Shown piece by piece: positions 1 to 8,307 of a stretch of DNA of 64,000 bases. This DNA is from Alteriqipengyuania lutimaris (GTDB taxonomy: Bacteria > Pseudomonadota > Alphaproteobacteria > Sphingomonadales > Sphingomonadaceae). Positions within the stretch are counted from its first letter, which is position 1. Each line of letters starts with the position of its first letter. The translations under genes were made by a program, and so were the position numbers. The notes beneath the pieces were generated by a model, which saw only the letters and a program-made list of their open reading frames with translations, was not told where the DNA came from and did not search any database. The stretch lies in assembly GCF_003363135.1 (NCBI RefSeq), contig NZ_QRBB01000001.1, forward strand, positions 1,116,001 through 1,180,000, read 5' to 3'.

Positions 1-521
1 CCACGGCGGCATTCGCGCTGGCCGCGTGCAGCGATGGCGGTGCCGACGCCGACAAGGACGGCACGATCACCGGCGAAGAAATGGCGGCCGAGGCATCCTC
101 GGGCGAGAGCATCAGGATGCGTGCGGGCGAATGGGAGAATACCATCGAGGTCACCGAATTCGATATTCCCGGCGTCCCCGAGAACATGAAGGACATGATT
201 GCAGGGCAGATGGGCCAGTCGATCACCAGCACCTCGTGCATCACGGCGGAGGAGGCGGACCAGCCCGATGCGAGCTTCTTCGGCGGCGAGCGGAACGACG
301 ATTGCAAGTACGAGGAATTCGACCGAACGGCCAACAAGCTGACGCTGCGGATGACCTGCGCGACCGGGGATGGCGGCACCGCCAAGGTGGCGATGGATGG
401 CGAATTCGGCGAGGACAGCTTTACGCTGAGCATGGACAACACGGTTTCGGGGACCCCCGGCGGCGATGTGACCATGAAGGGCACCGTTTCGGGCCGCCGC
501 ATCGGCGATTGCCCCGGCTGA
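1..521 (+). CDS. DUF3617-type lipoprotein with EF-hand loop, 5'-truncated
   Basis: The start lies left of the window. The frame is open from base 3 and opens with the end of a lipoprotein signal (lipobox LAAC, Cys codon at 27-29). Six residues later comes a canonical 12-residue EF-hand loop, DADKDGTITGEE (bases 45-80), with Asp at positions 1, 3 and 5, Gly at 6, Ile at 8 and Glu at 12. The remainder (GEWEN, a paired-Cys segment, a terminal RIGDCPG) resembles the DUF3617 family of small periplasmic or lipid-anchored proteins of unknown function. The next gene is a related protein 52 bases downstream, so the two look like a tandem duplication. Calcium binding is inferred from the loop only. The internal ATG at 81 would discard the signal and is not the start. 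Confidence 0.75.
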   Translation, partial: TAAFALAACSDGGADADKDGTITGEEMAAEASSGESIRMRAGEWENTIEVTEFDIPGVPENMKDMIAGQMGQSITSTSCITAEEADQPDASFFGGERNDDCKYEEFDRTANKLTLRMTCATGDGGTAKVAMDGEFGEDSFTLSMDNTVSGTPGGDVTMKGTVSGRRIGDCPG

Positions 522-573
522 TAGCGCCCGCTAACGCCCGCTCCTCGGCAACCGGAAGCGGGACATCTCGATC

Positions 574-1074
574 ATGCGTATCGCATCGCTGGGCGGACTG
601 GCCCTGTGCTTGATCCCGCTCCTTTCGGGCTGCGGTGAGACGCCGTACGCTCCCGAGGTCGGGGAGGACGCGCCGCTGGAGGGCGACATCCGGTTGCAGC
701 CTGGCCTCTACCGGATGCAGATCACCATCGGCGGCCCGCAAGGCGGCCCGACAGGCAGCCAGTTCGCCGACGATACGACCTGCCTCACTGCCGAAGACGT
801 CGCGGGCGGGAATCGGGACATGCTGCTTGCCATGCAGGGGCGCGGTTCCTGCCGCTTCGAGACCTATAATCTCGACGGGGAGACGCTCGACGCGGTGATG
901 GTCTGCGCGGGCGACGGCTTCCAGCCGGAGACGACGGCGCGGATTTCCGGCACGGTCACCCCGACGGCGACCGACCTGACGATGAGCGTGGAGGGCTTCG
1001 GCGAGGGCGCCGGGGGTGTCGAGATGCAGGTCGCGAGCGAGCGGATCGGCGATTGTCCCGCGGACGCGGAATGA
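574..1074 (+). CDS. DUF3617-type lipoprotein
   Basis: 166 residues. The N-terminus has a short charged start, a hydrophobic stretch and the lipobox LSGC, so it should be lipid-anchored in the envelope. The mature part has the same plan as its upstream neighbour: a GLYRMQ segment near the start, Cys residues around DDTTCLTAEDV and GSCRFE, and the shared ending RIGDCP. It lacks the EF-hand loop of the neighbour. The family function is unknown. Same strand and 52 bases after the first copy, so probably co-transcribed. Confidence 0.75.
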   Translation: MRIASLGGLALCLIPLLSGCGETPYAPEVGEDAPLEGDIRLQPGLYRMQITIGGPQGGPTGSQFADDTTCLTAEDVAGGNRDMLLAMQGRGSCRFETYNLDGETLDAVMVCAGDGFQPETTARISGTVTPTATDLTMSVEGFGEGAGGVEMQVASERIGDCPADAE

Positions 1075-1160
1075 CCCGCGCGTCCCCGCCGGACGGCGGA
1101 TGAACCAAACCAACATATGCTGTTCCGGAAACCCTAACCCGAAAATGGCATTGTGAGAGT

Positions 1161-2000
1161 GTGCGCATACAACTTCCGACACTGCGGCCGACCGCACAGG
1201 AAGCGTCCCCATCGGGCGCGATCCTGGGCGTGCCTGGCTTCACTGCGCTCGCCGACAGCGAATGGGCGCGTCGGCTCGAGCTCGCGCGCGAACCCGATCC
1301 CGACGGTGCGCGCAGCCCCCGGCTCTGGTACCTGATCCGCGAACTCGGCTACCTTCTCGAACCCTTGCGGCGGCTGTACCGCAGTCTGTTCAAGCCTTTC
1401 CGCCTCGCACAGGCCGCACGCCCCCGGATGGTGATGATCCTGCCCGGCTTCGGCACCAATCCGATCAAGATGCGCTACTTCGCCCGCCGGCTCGAAGATG
1501 CGGGACACACTGTCAAGCGCTGGGGCTGCGGCTATAACTGGGGCTTTTCGGACGAACTGTTCGGCCAGCTGGAAGAGCGTCTGCTCGACCTGCACTCACG
1601 AGCCGGTGAACCCGTGGTGCTGGTGGGATGGAGCCTCGGCGGGCTCTACGCACGGGAACTTGCCAAGCGGCAGCCGGACGCCGTCGCCAAGGTGATTTCG
1701 ATGGGCTCGCCCTTTTCCGGGTCCCCGCGCGCCAACAATGTGTGGCGGATCTATCAGATGGTCGCCGGTCACCGGATCGCCGATGTGAAGCTCGCCGGTC
1801 AGCTTTCGAGCAAGCCCCCGGTCGAGACGGTGGCGCTCTGGAGCCCGCGCGACGGTGCGATCGACCCGCGCTCCGCCGCAGGCTATCCGGGCGAGCGTGA
1901 CCGGGCCGTGGCGCTGCGATGCAGCCACATGGGCTTTTCCTATGCGCCCGAGGCGATCCGCGCGGTGGCGCGGGAAATCGATCGGGCCGCCACCGTCTGA
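1161..2000 (+). CDS. alpha/beta-fold hydrolase (lipase/esterase-like)
   Basis: 279 residues with a GTG start. An N-terminal helical segment of about 85 residues precedes the fold, which opens with MVMILPGFGTNPIKM. The nucleophile elbow is GWSLGG (Ser within residues 153-158), the likely acid is the Asp in SPRDGAID, and the likely catalytic His is in CSHMGFS, giving a complete Ser-Asp-His triad. No signal peptide is evident, so it is probably cytoplasmic or membrane-associated. The wording resembles lipase/PGAP1-like hydrolases, but the substrate cannot be told. It is convergent with the extensin-like gene, 12 bases apart. Confidence 0.8.
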   Translation: MRIQLPTLRPTAQEASPSGAILGVPGFTALADSEWARRLELAREPDPDGARSPRLWYLIRELGYLLEPLRRLYRSLFKPFRLAQAARPRMVMILPGFGTNPIKMRYFARRLEDAGHTVKRWGCGYNWGFSDELFGQLEERLLDLHSRAGEPVVLVGWSLGGLYARELAKRQPDAVAKVISMGSPFSGSPRANNVWRIYQMVAGHRIADVKLAGQLSSKPPVETVALWSPRDGAIDPRSAAGYPGERDRAVALRCSHMGFSYAPEAIRAVAREIDRAATV

Positions 2001-2012
2001 TCGCCGCCGACA

Positions 2013-2693
2013 TCAGCGACAGAAGCTGCCGCCGCCGACTTCCAGATGGAGATGGTCGGCATGGGCGGCATCGTAATCGGGGCTGAGTACGGTCCCGAAA
2101 CGCTTGCAGGCGCTGTCGCGCACCACGCGCAGGAACTCGCGTTCGTCCGCCGTGCCGCCGCTCCAGTCGCCATCCACCACGATGCGCCGCCCGTCGGCCA
2201 GCACGAAGGCGGCAACGTCGATCGCCTCGGCGCGCGCATGCGCGGAGCGGCGCGTGCTGCCCGCCACGTTGCGGCACGAATAGCTGCCGTATGTCTCGAT
2301 CCGCGCCAGCGTTGATCCGAGATAGGCGCGCGCCGCGCGATCCACGCCGTAGCGTGTCCATCCGGCGAATGTGCTCGCGGTCTCGCAGGTAACCGGGCCG
2401 AGGTTGTCGGTGGCAAAGCTGCCGACATCTCCCTGCAGCCCGCTCAGCGTGACCGAATCGATCTGCGTGCAACCCGGCGCGTCGAAGCGGTTGGGCAGCG
2501 GTGAGTAGGTCGCCCCGGTGGCGCTCAGCCGCGCGAGGCATTGCTGGCCCGGAACGCTGGGAGCCGGCCCCGACCCGCGATTGATCGTCGGCGGGATGCG
2601 CCGATTGTCGCCGCTATCGCCCGAGGGAAGCAGCTGGCAGCCCGACAGCGCGACGAGGCACACAGCGGGCAGGAGGGGGCGAAGGACACGCAT
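2013..2693 (-). CDS. extensin-like family lipoprotein
   Basis: 226 residues from the ATG at 2693; an in-frame ATG at 2714 would add seven. The signal ends in a lipobox (ALSGC). The mature protein fits the bacterial extensin-like C-terminal family (Pfam Extensin-like_C): CLARLSATGATY near the start, NLGPVTCETA, a SAHARAEAIDVAAF stretch and a final HADHLHLEVG. The His/Asp-rich ends recall M15-type zinc peptidases, with which this family shares a fold, so a cell-wall role is possible but unproven. The N-terminal part of the mature protein is Pro/Ser-rich and likely disordered. Confidence 0.8.
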   Translation of the reverse strand: MRVLRPLLPAVCLVALSGCQLLPSGDSGDNRRIPPTINRGSGPAPSVPGQQCLARLSATGATYSPLPNRFDAPGCTQIDSVTLSGLQGDVGSFATDNLGPVTCETASTFAGWTRYGVDRAARAYLGSTLARIETYGSYSCRNVAGSTRRSAHARAEAIDVAAFVLADGRRIVVDGDWSGGTADEREFLRVVRDSACKRFGTVLSPDYDAAHADHLHLEVGGGSFCR

Positions 2694-2825
2694 GACGAAT
2701 CCGATATTGCGCATGATGGCTTAACGCTCGCCGAAGATGCGACCGACGAGAGGGGGCGGACGAACGGAAACATTCGCCCATCCGGCCTGTTGCTAGAGCG
2801 AACACGCAATTCGAAAGGACACGCC

Positions 2826-3611
2826 ATGCAGCGCTTCACCGACCGGACGGTCATCGTCACCGGCTCTTCCTCTGGCATCGGGGAGGCCATTGCCCGCCGC
2901 TTTTCGAGCGAAGGCGCGAACGTTGTCCTCAACAGCCGCAGCCGCGAGGATCTGGAGGGTGTCGCAGCCGACCTCGACGAGAAACGCACGCTGCTGGTCG
3001 AAGGCGACGTCTCCAGCGCCGATTTCGCGAACGGCATTGTCGGCAAGACGATCGAGACGTTCGGCGGGCTCGACTGCCTCGTCAACAATGCAGGCACCGC
3101 CGCAGCCGGCCCGCTTGCCGAGGCGAGCGACGACGACATCGACAAGGTCATCGACATCAACGTGAAGGGCCTCCTCTACCTATGCCGCGCCGCCATCCCG
3201 CACCTTGCCAAGAGCGATGCGCCGGGCGGCGGCACGATCATCAATACGTCGAGCGTTTCGGGCACCGGCGGCGACTGGACCATGCCGATCTACAACGCGA
3301 GCAAGGGCGCGGTGACCAACCTGACGCGCGGGCTCGCACAGCAACTGGGCGGACAGGGCATCCGCGTGAACGCGGTGTGCCCCTCGCTCACCCGGACCGC
3401 GATGAGCGAAGGCATACGCGACGACGAGCAACTGCTCGAAGCGTTCGTCCAGCGCATTCCGCTCGGTCGACCGGGCGAACCCGACGACGTGGCGGGCGTG
3501 GTCGCCTTCCTCGCCAGCGAAGACGCGCGCTTCGTGACCGGCGCGAACATTCCCGTCGATGGCGGGGTCAGTGCGTCTAACGGCCAGCCCAATTTCCAGG
3601 CCTACCAGTAG
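2826..3611 (+). CDS. SDR family oxidoreductase
   Basis: 261 residues. A classical short-chain dehydrogenase: the cofactor motif TGSSSGIG at residues 12-19, NNAG near residue 87, the catalytic Ser in INTSSVSG and the YxxxK in YNASKGAV, then VNAVCPSLTRT and the C-terminal IPVDGGVSAS. It is a likely NAD(P)H-dependent oxidoreductase of the FabG-like group with unknown substrate. The start at 2826 has GAAAGGAC upstream, and longer versions of the frame lack family similarity. The next gene follows after 11 bases. Confidence 0.88.
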   Translation: MQRFTDRTVIVTGSSSGIGEAIARRFSSEGANVVLNSRSREDLEGVAADLDEKRTLLVEGDVSSADFANGIVGKTIETFGGLDCLVNNAGTAAAGPLAEASDDDIDKVIDINVKGLLYLCRAAIPHLAKSDAPGGGTIINTSSVSGTGGDWTMPIYNASKGAVTNLTRGLAQQLGGQGIRVNAVCPSLTRTAMSEGIRDDEQLLEAFVQRIPLGRPGEPDDVAGVVAFLASEDARFVTGANIPVDGGVSASNGQPNFQAYQ

Positions 3612-3622
3612 GATCGCTCGGC

Positions 3623-4372
3623 ATGGGGGAGGGGATCGAGGTCTGGCCGACCTTTGCCATGGCGCTCGCCTTTTGCGGCGTGCACCTGTTCGTCGGCCGC
3701 CTGCGCTTCCTCGAGGTCACGCCGCGCAGCCGCTGGCTCAGCTTCGCAGGCGGGGTCGCGGTCGGCTACGTCTTCCTGCACGTGCTGCCCGAACTCGCCG
3801 CGCATGTTTCGACCTTCGAGCGTGCGATGGGGCTCGATGCGGCTGCGGCGGAGGGGTGGATCTACGCGCTCTCGCTCCTCGGGCTGGCGCTGTATTACGG
3901 GGTCGAGCGCGCGATCGTGGCCAGCCGCAACGAACGCCGCGCCGACGACACGCCCGACAGCGGCGTCTTCTGGCTCCATATCGGCGCCACCTCGGTGCTC
4001 GTCGCGATCATCGCCTATCTGCTCAATCACCGCGAGGATGCCTCGGCGATCGGCCTGGCGCTCTATTTCGGGGCGATGGTGCTGCATTTCGTCACCGCCG
4101 ATTTCGGCACGCGCAGCCACCATCCCGAGATATACGACGCGCGCGGACGATGGGTGCTCGCCGGCGCGACGCTGGCCGGGTGGGCGACGGGCCTGCTGGT
4201 CGAGGTGTCCGAGCTCGTCATCGGCGGCCTGTTCGCCTTCGTCGGCGGCGGCATCATCCTGCTCGTCCTGAAGGAAGAGCTGCCCGAAGAGCGGCAGAGC
4301 CGCTTCGTCCCCTTCGCGGCGGGCGCGGGGGCCTATGCCCTGCTGGTGCTGGCCGAGCGCATCCTCGTCTGA
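3623..4372 (+). CDS. polytopic membrane protein, ZIP-permease-like
   Basis: 249 residues with about seven or eight hydrophobic segments. The second contains GYVFLHVLPELA, a His-Glu pairing in a membrane helix reminiscent of ZIP metal permeases, and a later helix has LHFVTADFGTRSHHPE, also His-rich near the membrane. A short charged loop (ASRNERRADD) separates two halves. This is a conserved sphingomonad-type hypothetical. The ZIP resemblance rests on motif style only and is weak. It follows the SDR gene by 11 bases and is convergent with the VOC gene (3 bases apart). Confidence 0.65.
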   Translation: MGEGIEVWPTFAMALAFCGVHLFVGRLRFLEVTPRSRWLSFAGGVAVGYVFLHVLPELAAHVSTFERAMGLDAAAAEGWIYALSLLGLALYYGVERAIVASRNERRADDTPDSGVFWLHIGATSVLVAIIAYLLNHREDASAIGLALYFGAMVLHFVTADFGTRSHHPEIYDARGRWVLAGATLAGWATGLLVEVSELVIGGLFAFVGGGIILLVLKEELPEERQSRFVPFAAGAGAYALLVLAERILV

Positions 4373-4375
4373 CGC

Positions 4376-4762
4376 CTAGCGCGCAGCAATATCCTCGGGC
4401 GTCTGGACCTGTTCCCACAGCTCGATTTTCACGCCATCGGGGTCGAGCAGCCAGGCGAACTTGCCGTAGCCTTCGTCGACGGCCCCGAGGATTTCGACGC
4501 CCTTGGCCTTGAGCTGTTCGACCATGACATCGCAATCGTCGACGCGCAGGTTGATCATGAAGCCGCCCGTGCCGGGCTTGACATACTGGTCGTCGGGGAA
4601 GTGGCTGATGAGCGAGTAGGGCTTCTCGTGCGGTTCATCCGCCCATGCGAGCTGGGGGCCGTATTCGCCGCTCAGGCCGAGCGTCTCCTCGTACCATCGC
4701 CGCGTCGCCGCAGGGTCCTTCACCACATAGAAAACCCCGCCGAGGCCCGTCACTTTCGCCAT
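4376..4762 (-). CDS. VOC (glyoxalase/dioxygenase) superfamily protein
   Basis: 128 residues from the ATG at 4762, which has a strong Shine-Dalgarno (AGGAGG on the minus strand). A longer frame to 4831 would overlap the regulatory palindrome and is not used. The pattern is a single VOC repeat pair: GVFYVVKDPAATRRWYEETLGL at the start, GGFMINLRVDD in the middle and FAWLLDPDGVKIELWEQ at the end, with the Glu before LWEQ a probable metal ligand. The substrate is unknown. It is divergent from sdpR with only 77-83 bases between. Confidence 0.8.
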   Translation of the reverse strand: MAKVTGLGGVFYVVKDPAATRRWYEETLGLSGEYGPQLAWADEPHEKPYSLISHFPDDQYVKPGTGGFMINLRVDDCDVMVEQLKAKGVEILGAVDEGYGKFAWLLDPDGVKIELWEQVQTPEDIAAR

Positions 4763-4809
4763 ATCCCGTCCTCCTGAAGCCGCGCCCGCCGCAGATCCTA
4801 TACCCAGCC

Positions 4810-4838
4810 TTGACGAATGCAATTTAGGCATTTAGCTA
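4810..4838 (+). promoter_or_regulatory. predicted sigma-70 promoter of sdpR, leaderless
   Basis: TTGACG at 4810-4815, a 17-base spacer, then TAGCTA at 4833-4838. A start seven bases downstream would fall at about 4845-4846, which is the A of an in-frame ATG (4846). No Shine-Dalgarno precedes either ATG. The transcript is therefore probably leaderless. This is inferred from motif spacing only. Confidence 0.45.
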
Positions 4839-4846
4839 AATGCCTA
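4825..4846. promoter_or_regulatory. 22-bp perfect palindrome, likely SdpR operator
   Basis: Two 11-base arms, TAGGCATTTAG and CTAAATGCCTA, abut without a spacer and are perfectly self-complementary. The site covers the predicted -10 element and both candidate start codons of the ArsR-type gene (4840 and 4846). That is the position expected for an autorepressor operator. The AT-rich palindrome stands out in G+C-rich surroundings. Confidence 0.65.
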
Positions 4847-5181
4847 TGAACAAGGTCTTCGATGCACTGTCGCACCCTATCCGGCGGGAAGTGCTCGAAC
4901 TGCTCAAGTCGGGCGGGATGACCGCGGGCGAGCTCGCCGATCGCTTCCCGGTGTCCAAGCCGACCATGTCCGGCCACTTCGCCAAGCTGAAGGAGGCGGG
5001 ACTGATCCACGGCGAGAACCGCAAGGGATCGGTGGTCTACTCGCTCAACATGTCGACGCTGGAAGAGGCGCTGCACGGTTTCATGGGCCGGGTCGGGATC
5101 GGCGCGGTGCCCGGCACCGCGCAGGATGCCTCCGCGTCGACGACCGGGCGCGACCCGACCGAAGGAAAGGAAAGCACATGA
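4840..5181 (+). CDS. sdpR: ArsR-family repressor, SdpR-like
   Basis: 113 residues (111 if translation begins at the ATG at 4846, which I favour for a leaderless mRNA). The winged-helix domain covers residues 1-80: KVFDALSHPIRREVLELL, then the recognition helix VSKPTMSGHFAKLKEAGLI and the wing RKGSVVYSLN. There are no metal-binding Cys residues, as in SdpR/YczG-type autorepressors. The Thr/Gly-rich C-terminal tail is variable. Its stop overlaps the start of the SdpI gene (ATGA), so the pair is translationally coupled, matching the Bacillus sdpR-sdpI layout. Regulation is probably by autorepression through the palindrome at 4825-4846. Confidence 0.82.
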   Translation: MPMNKVFDALSHPIRREVLELLKSGGMTAGELADRFPVSKPTMSGHFAKLKEAGLIHGENRKGSVVYSLNMSTLEEALHGFMGRVGIGAVPGTAQDASASTTGRDPTEGKEST

Positions 5182-5846
5182 AGATCCGATCGCTGCTGAT
5201 CGTCAATCTGCTGGTCGTGGCCGCGATGTCCGCGTTCGCCCTCTGGGCTGCCGGGATCGCGCCGGAGGAAATGGAGCTTCCAACCCACTGGAATGCCGCC
5301 GGAGAGATCGACCAGACCATGGCACCGCTGCCCGCGCTGCTGATGCCGGCCGGACTCTCGCTGTTCGTCGCGCTGGTCTTCGCAGTCACGCCCATGCTCG
5401 AGCCCCTGCAGCACAAGCTGGAAGGCTCTGCTCCGCTGCTGCGCGCGGTGTGGATCGGGACGATGGCTCTCGTGGTGGCGATCCAGGGCATTATCGCCGC
5501 ACCGATCTTCGGCTATTCGCCCGGCGCGGGCGCGATCCTGGTGCTGGTCGGCTTGCTGTTCCTGGTAACCGGCAACATGCTGCCCAAGTCGCGGCCCGGC
5601 TTCTTCGTCGGGATCAGGACCCCGTGGACCATCACCGATGCGGACAACTGGGTGGCGACCCACCGGCTGGGCGGCAAGCTCTTCATGCTCGCCGGGATAA
5701 CGCTGGTCCTGGTCGGACTGCTCGACGTGCCCGCAGATCTGCGCATGGTCGCCATGCTGGGCGGCGTGTTCGCTGCCGCCCTGATCCCCATTGCCTATAG
5801 CTGGTGGTTCTGGCGCACCAGCAACCGGTCCGGAAAAGGAGCCTGA
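5178..5846 (+). CDS. sdpI: SdpI-family membrane protein
   Basis: 222 residues with about six transmembrane segments. Family hallmarks are PTHWNAAGEID near residue 36 (DUF1648 part) and the loop FFVGIRTPWTITDADNW followed by THRLGGKLF (SdpI part). In Bacillus subtilis SdpI gives immunity to the SDP toxin and acts as a signal-transducing receptor for the SdpR repressor. In proteobacteria the role is not established. No toxin gene sdpC is visible nearby. It overlaps sdpR by four bases and is followed one base later by a secreted hydrolase. Confidence 0.82.
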   Translation: MKIRSLLIVNLLVVAAMSAFALWAAGIAPEEMELPTHWNAAGEIDQTMAPLPALLMPAGLSLFVALVFAVTPMLEPLQHKLEGSAPLLRAVWIGTMALVVAIQGIIAAPIFGYSPGAGAILVLVGLLFLVTGNMLPKSRPGFFVGIRTPWTITDADNWVATHRLGGKLFMLAGITLVLVGLLDVPADLRMVAMLGGVFAAALIPIAYSWWFWRTSNRSGKGA

Positions 5847-5847
5847 G

Positions 5848-6819
5848 ATGCGCAAGCTCGCCACATTCGCGGCTGCCCTGATGCTTTCGACAGCGGCGGC
5901 TGCTCCATTGGCCGCGCAGCAGACGATCACGACGACCCACGCCGGGTTGCAGGGCGAACTCGCCGGAACGCTCGAAGGCGACCCTGCCGAGGGTGCGCCC
6001 GCGGTCCTGATCGTCCCCGGTTCGGGTCCGACCGACCGCGACGGCAACAGCCCTCTGGGTGTCGCGGCGCAGAGCTACAAGCTGCTCGCCGAAGCGCTGG
6101 CGCAGCGCGGCATCGCATCGGTCCGGATCGACAAGCGCGGCATGTTCGCGAGCGCGGGCGCCATCCCCGATCCCAATGCCGTCACCGTTGCCGATTACGT
6201 TGACGATCTGGAGGCATGGTCCGACACCATCGCGCAGCGCACGGGCGGGCATTGCGTCTGGCTGCTCGGCCACAGCGAGGGCGGCCTAGTCTCGATGGCG
6301 GCAGCGGCGAAGGACCCTGCGCGCTATTGCGGGCTGCTGCTGGTCGCGAGCCCGGGGGTGAACACGGGCGACGTGATCCGCGCGCAGCTGGCCGCGAACC
6401 CGGCGAACGCGCCGATCTTGCCTCAGGTCGACGAGATCATCGCGAAGCTGAAGGCGAGCGAGAACGTCCCGCTGGGCGAGATGCATCCCGGCCTGATCCC
6501 GCTGTTCGGGCCCCAGGTGCAGGGCTTCGTCGGCAGCATGCTGCGTCTGGAGCCTGCCGAGCTGATCGCGAAGCACGACCTGCCGGTGCTGATCCTCAAC
6601 GGGCGCGAGGACCTGCAGACCCCCGCCGCCGATGCCGAAGCATTGGCTGCGGCGCGGCCTGACGCGACGCTGGTCCTGCTCGACGGTGTGAACCACGTGC
6701 TCAAGCAGGTGCCAAATGGCAGCCGCGCCGAGAACATCGCGAGCTATTCGGACCCCGAGCTGCCGCTCGCCCCCGGCGTGGCGGAGGCGATCGCGGACTT
6801 CGTGGCGGCGGAGCGCTAG
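5848..6819 (+). CDS. secreted alpha/beta hydrolase
   Basis: 323 residues. The signal peptide ends near PLAAQ, so the enzyme should be periplasmic. The fold starts at VLIVPGSGPTDRDGNS, with RIDKRGMFASAG after the second strand. The nucleophile elbow is GHSEGG (Ser flanked by a Glu), the acid is likely in LNGREDLQTP and the His in DGVNHVLK. This pattern matches the group often called alpha/beta hydrolase or DltD-like esterase (COG1073). AGGAG sits eight bases before the ATG. As third gene of the sdpR operon it is probably under SdpR control, suggesting an envelope-stress or lipid-related task. Confidence 0.82.
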   Translation: MRKLATFAAALMLSTAAAAPLAAQQTITTTHAGLQGELAGTLEGDPAEGAPAVLIVPGSGPTDRDGNSPLGVAAQSYKLLAEALAQRGIASVRIDKRGMFASAGAIPDPNAVTVADYVDDLEAWSDTIAQRTGGHCVWLLGHSEGGLVSMAAAAKDPARYCGLLLVASPGVNTGDVIRAQLAANPANAPILPQVDEIIAKLKASENVPLGEMHPGLIPLFGPQVQGFVGSMLRLEPAELIAKHDLPVLILNGREDLQTPAADAEALAAARPDATLVLLDGVNHVLKQVPNGSRAENIASYSDPELPLAPGVAEAIADFVAAER

Positions 6820-8307
6820 CTAGGTCGCTTCGGCGACCATGTAGCGGCCCAGATCCTCTTCCTTCGTCGCGAGGCTGACGAGGACGATCGCAACCATCGC
6901 CGCGATGAAGCCGGGGATGATCTCGTACACGCCCGGGCCGCCCATGAATTCGGCGTTCCATCCCTGCGAAATCCAAATACCGACCGTCGCCGCGCCGACG
7001 ACCAGGCCCGCCAGCGCGCCCGTGCCGGTCATCCGCGGCCAGGTCAGCGCGAGCAGGATCAGCGGTCCGAAGGCCGCGCCGAAGCCCGCCCATGCATTCG
7101 CGACCAGACCCAGCACTTCGCTCTCCGGATCGCTCGCGACCCAGATCGCGGCGAGCGCCACCAGCAGCACGCTCACCCGGCCCACGTTCACCGCCTCGCG
7201 CTCGCTCGCATCGCGGCGCAGGAACAGGCGGTAGAAATCCTCGGTCAGCGAGCTGGAGCTGACCAGCAGCTGCGAGGAGATCGTGCTCATGATCGCGGCC
7301 AGCAGCGCGGCGAGCAGGAAGCCGGTCACCAGCGGGTGGAACAGCAGATCCGCCAGCACCACGAAGATCGTCTCCGGATCGTCGACCACGATCCCGTTGC
7401 GCTCCGCATAGGCGCGGCCGGCGAGCCCGATGCCGAGCGAGCCGAGCAGGCACACGAACATCCACGCCAGCCCGATATTGCGCGCGGTCGCCACTTCGGG
7501 GACGGAGCGGATCGCCATGAAGCGCACGATGATGTGCGGCTGCCCGAAATAGCCGAGGCCCCAGGTCACCGCGCTCAGGAACCCTATGAAGGTCAGCCCC
7601 TGCGTCAGGCTGAGGAAGCCAGGCTGGATGTCGGTCAGGCTGTCGCCAGCGCTCCCGCCGGGGCCGAACATCACCACCAGCGGCATGACGACCAGCGCCA
7701 GCAGCATGATGACGCCCTGCACGAAGTCGGTCAGGCTGACCGCGAGGAACCCGCCGACCATCGTATAGGCCAGCACCACGCCCGCGGTGATCCAGATGCC
7801 GAGCATGTAGTCGCTCATCCCCACATCGGGCAGCAGCGCGGGGAAGGCGGTCTCGAACAGCTTGCCCCCGCCGACCAGCCCGGCCGCCGAATAGACCATG
7901 AAGAACACCACGATCACGATCGCCGAGACGACGCGCAGCGCGGTCGCCTGGCTGGGGAAGCGGTTGGCCATGTATTCGGGGATGGTCAGCGCGTTGCCCA
8001 TCCGCTCGGTCTGTTCGCGCAGGCGCGGGGCGACGACGGTCCAGTTGACGACCGCGCCGACGAACAGCCCGATCCCGATCCACGCCTCGACCAGCCCCGC
8101 GGCGTACAGCGCGCCGGGCAGGCCCAGCAGCAACCAGCCCGACATATCCGATGCGCCCGCGGAAAGCGCCGCCACCCCGGGCGACAATCCGCGCCCGGCG
8201 AGCAGATACCCTTCCGAGGTATCGGTCGATTTTTTCCAAGCAAATAGCCCGATCGCCAGCATCAGGACGAAATAGGCCGCGAGTGAGATAAGGACGCCTG
8301 TCTGCAT
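6820..8307 (-). CDS. putP: sodium/proline symporter PutP
   Basis: 495 residues from the ATG at 8307; a longer frame to 8367 adds a non-conserved segment. A member of the solute:sodium symporter family with about 13 transmembrane segments. Typical PutP stretches are present: SEGYLLAGRGLSPGVAALSAGASDMSGWLL, ALTIPEYMANRF, and GLGYFGQPHIIVRFMA. SSSLTEDFYR follows the core and lies in a loop conserved in PutP. It imports proline with Na+ across the inner membrane. The stop codon touches the stop of the convergent hydrolase with no spacer. No putA is nearby. Confidence 0.88.
   Translation of the reverse strand: MQTGVLISLAAYFVLMLAIGLFAWKKSTDTSEGYLLAGRGLSPGVAALSAGASDMSGWLLLGLPGALYAAGLVEAWIGIGLFVGAVVNWTVVAPRLREQTERMGNALTIPEYMANRFPSQATALRVVSAIVIVVFFMVYSAAGLVGGGKLFETAFPALLPDVGMSDYMLGIWITAGVVLAYTMVGGFLAVSLTDFVQGVIMLLALVVMPLVVMFGPGGSAGDSLTDIQPGFLSLTQGLTFIGFLSAVTWGLGYFGQPHIIVRFMAIRSVPEVATARNIGLAWMFVCLLGSLGIGLAGRAYAERNGIVVDDPETIFVVLADLLFHPLVTGFLLAALLAAIMSTISSQLLVSSSSLTEDFYRLFLRRDASEREAVNVGRVSVLLVALAAIWVASDPESEVLGLVANAWAGFGAAFGPLILLALTWPRMTGTGALAGLVVGAATVGIWISQGWNAEFMGGPGVYEIIPGFIAAMVAIVLVSLATKEEDLGRYMVAEAT

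Noticed and set aside
5178-6819. A toxin/immunity (cannibalism) system of the Bacillus SDP type
   Set aside because: Only the repressor and SdpI parts are present; no sdpA, sdpB or sdpC homologue is visible.
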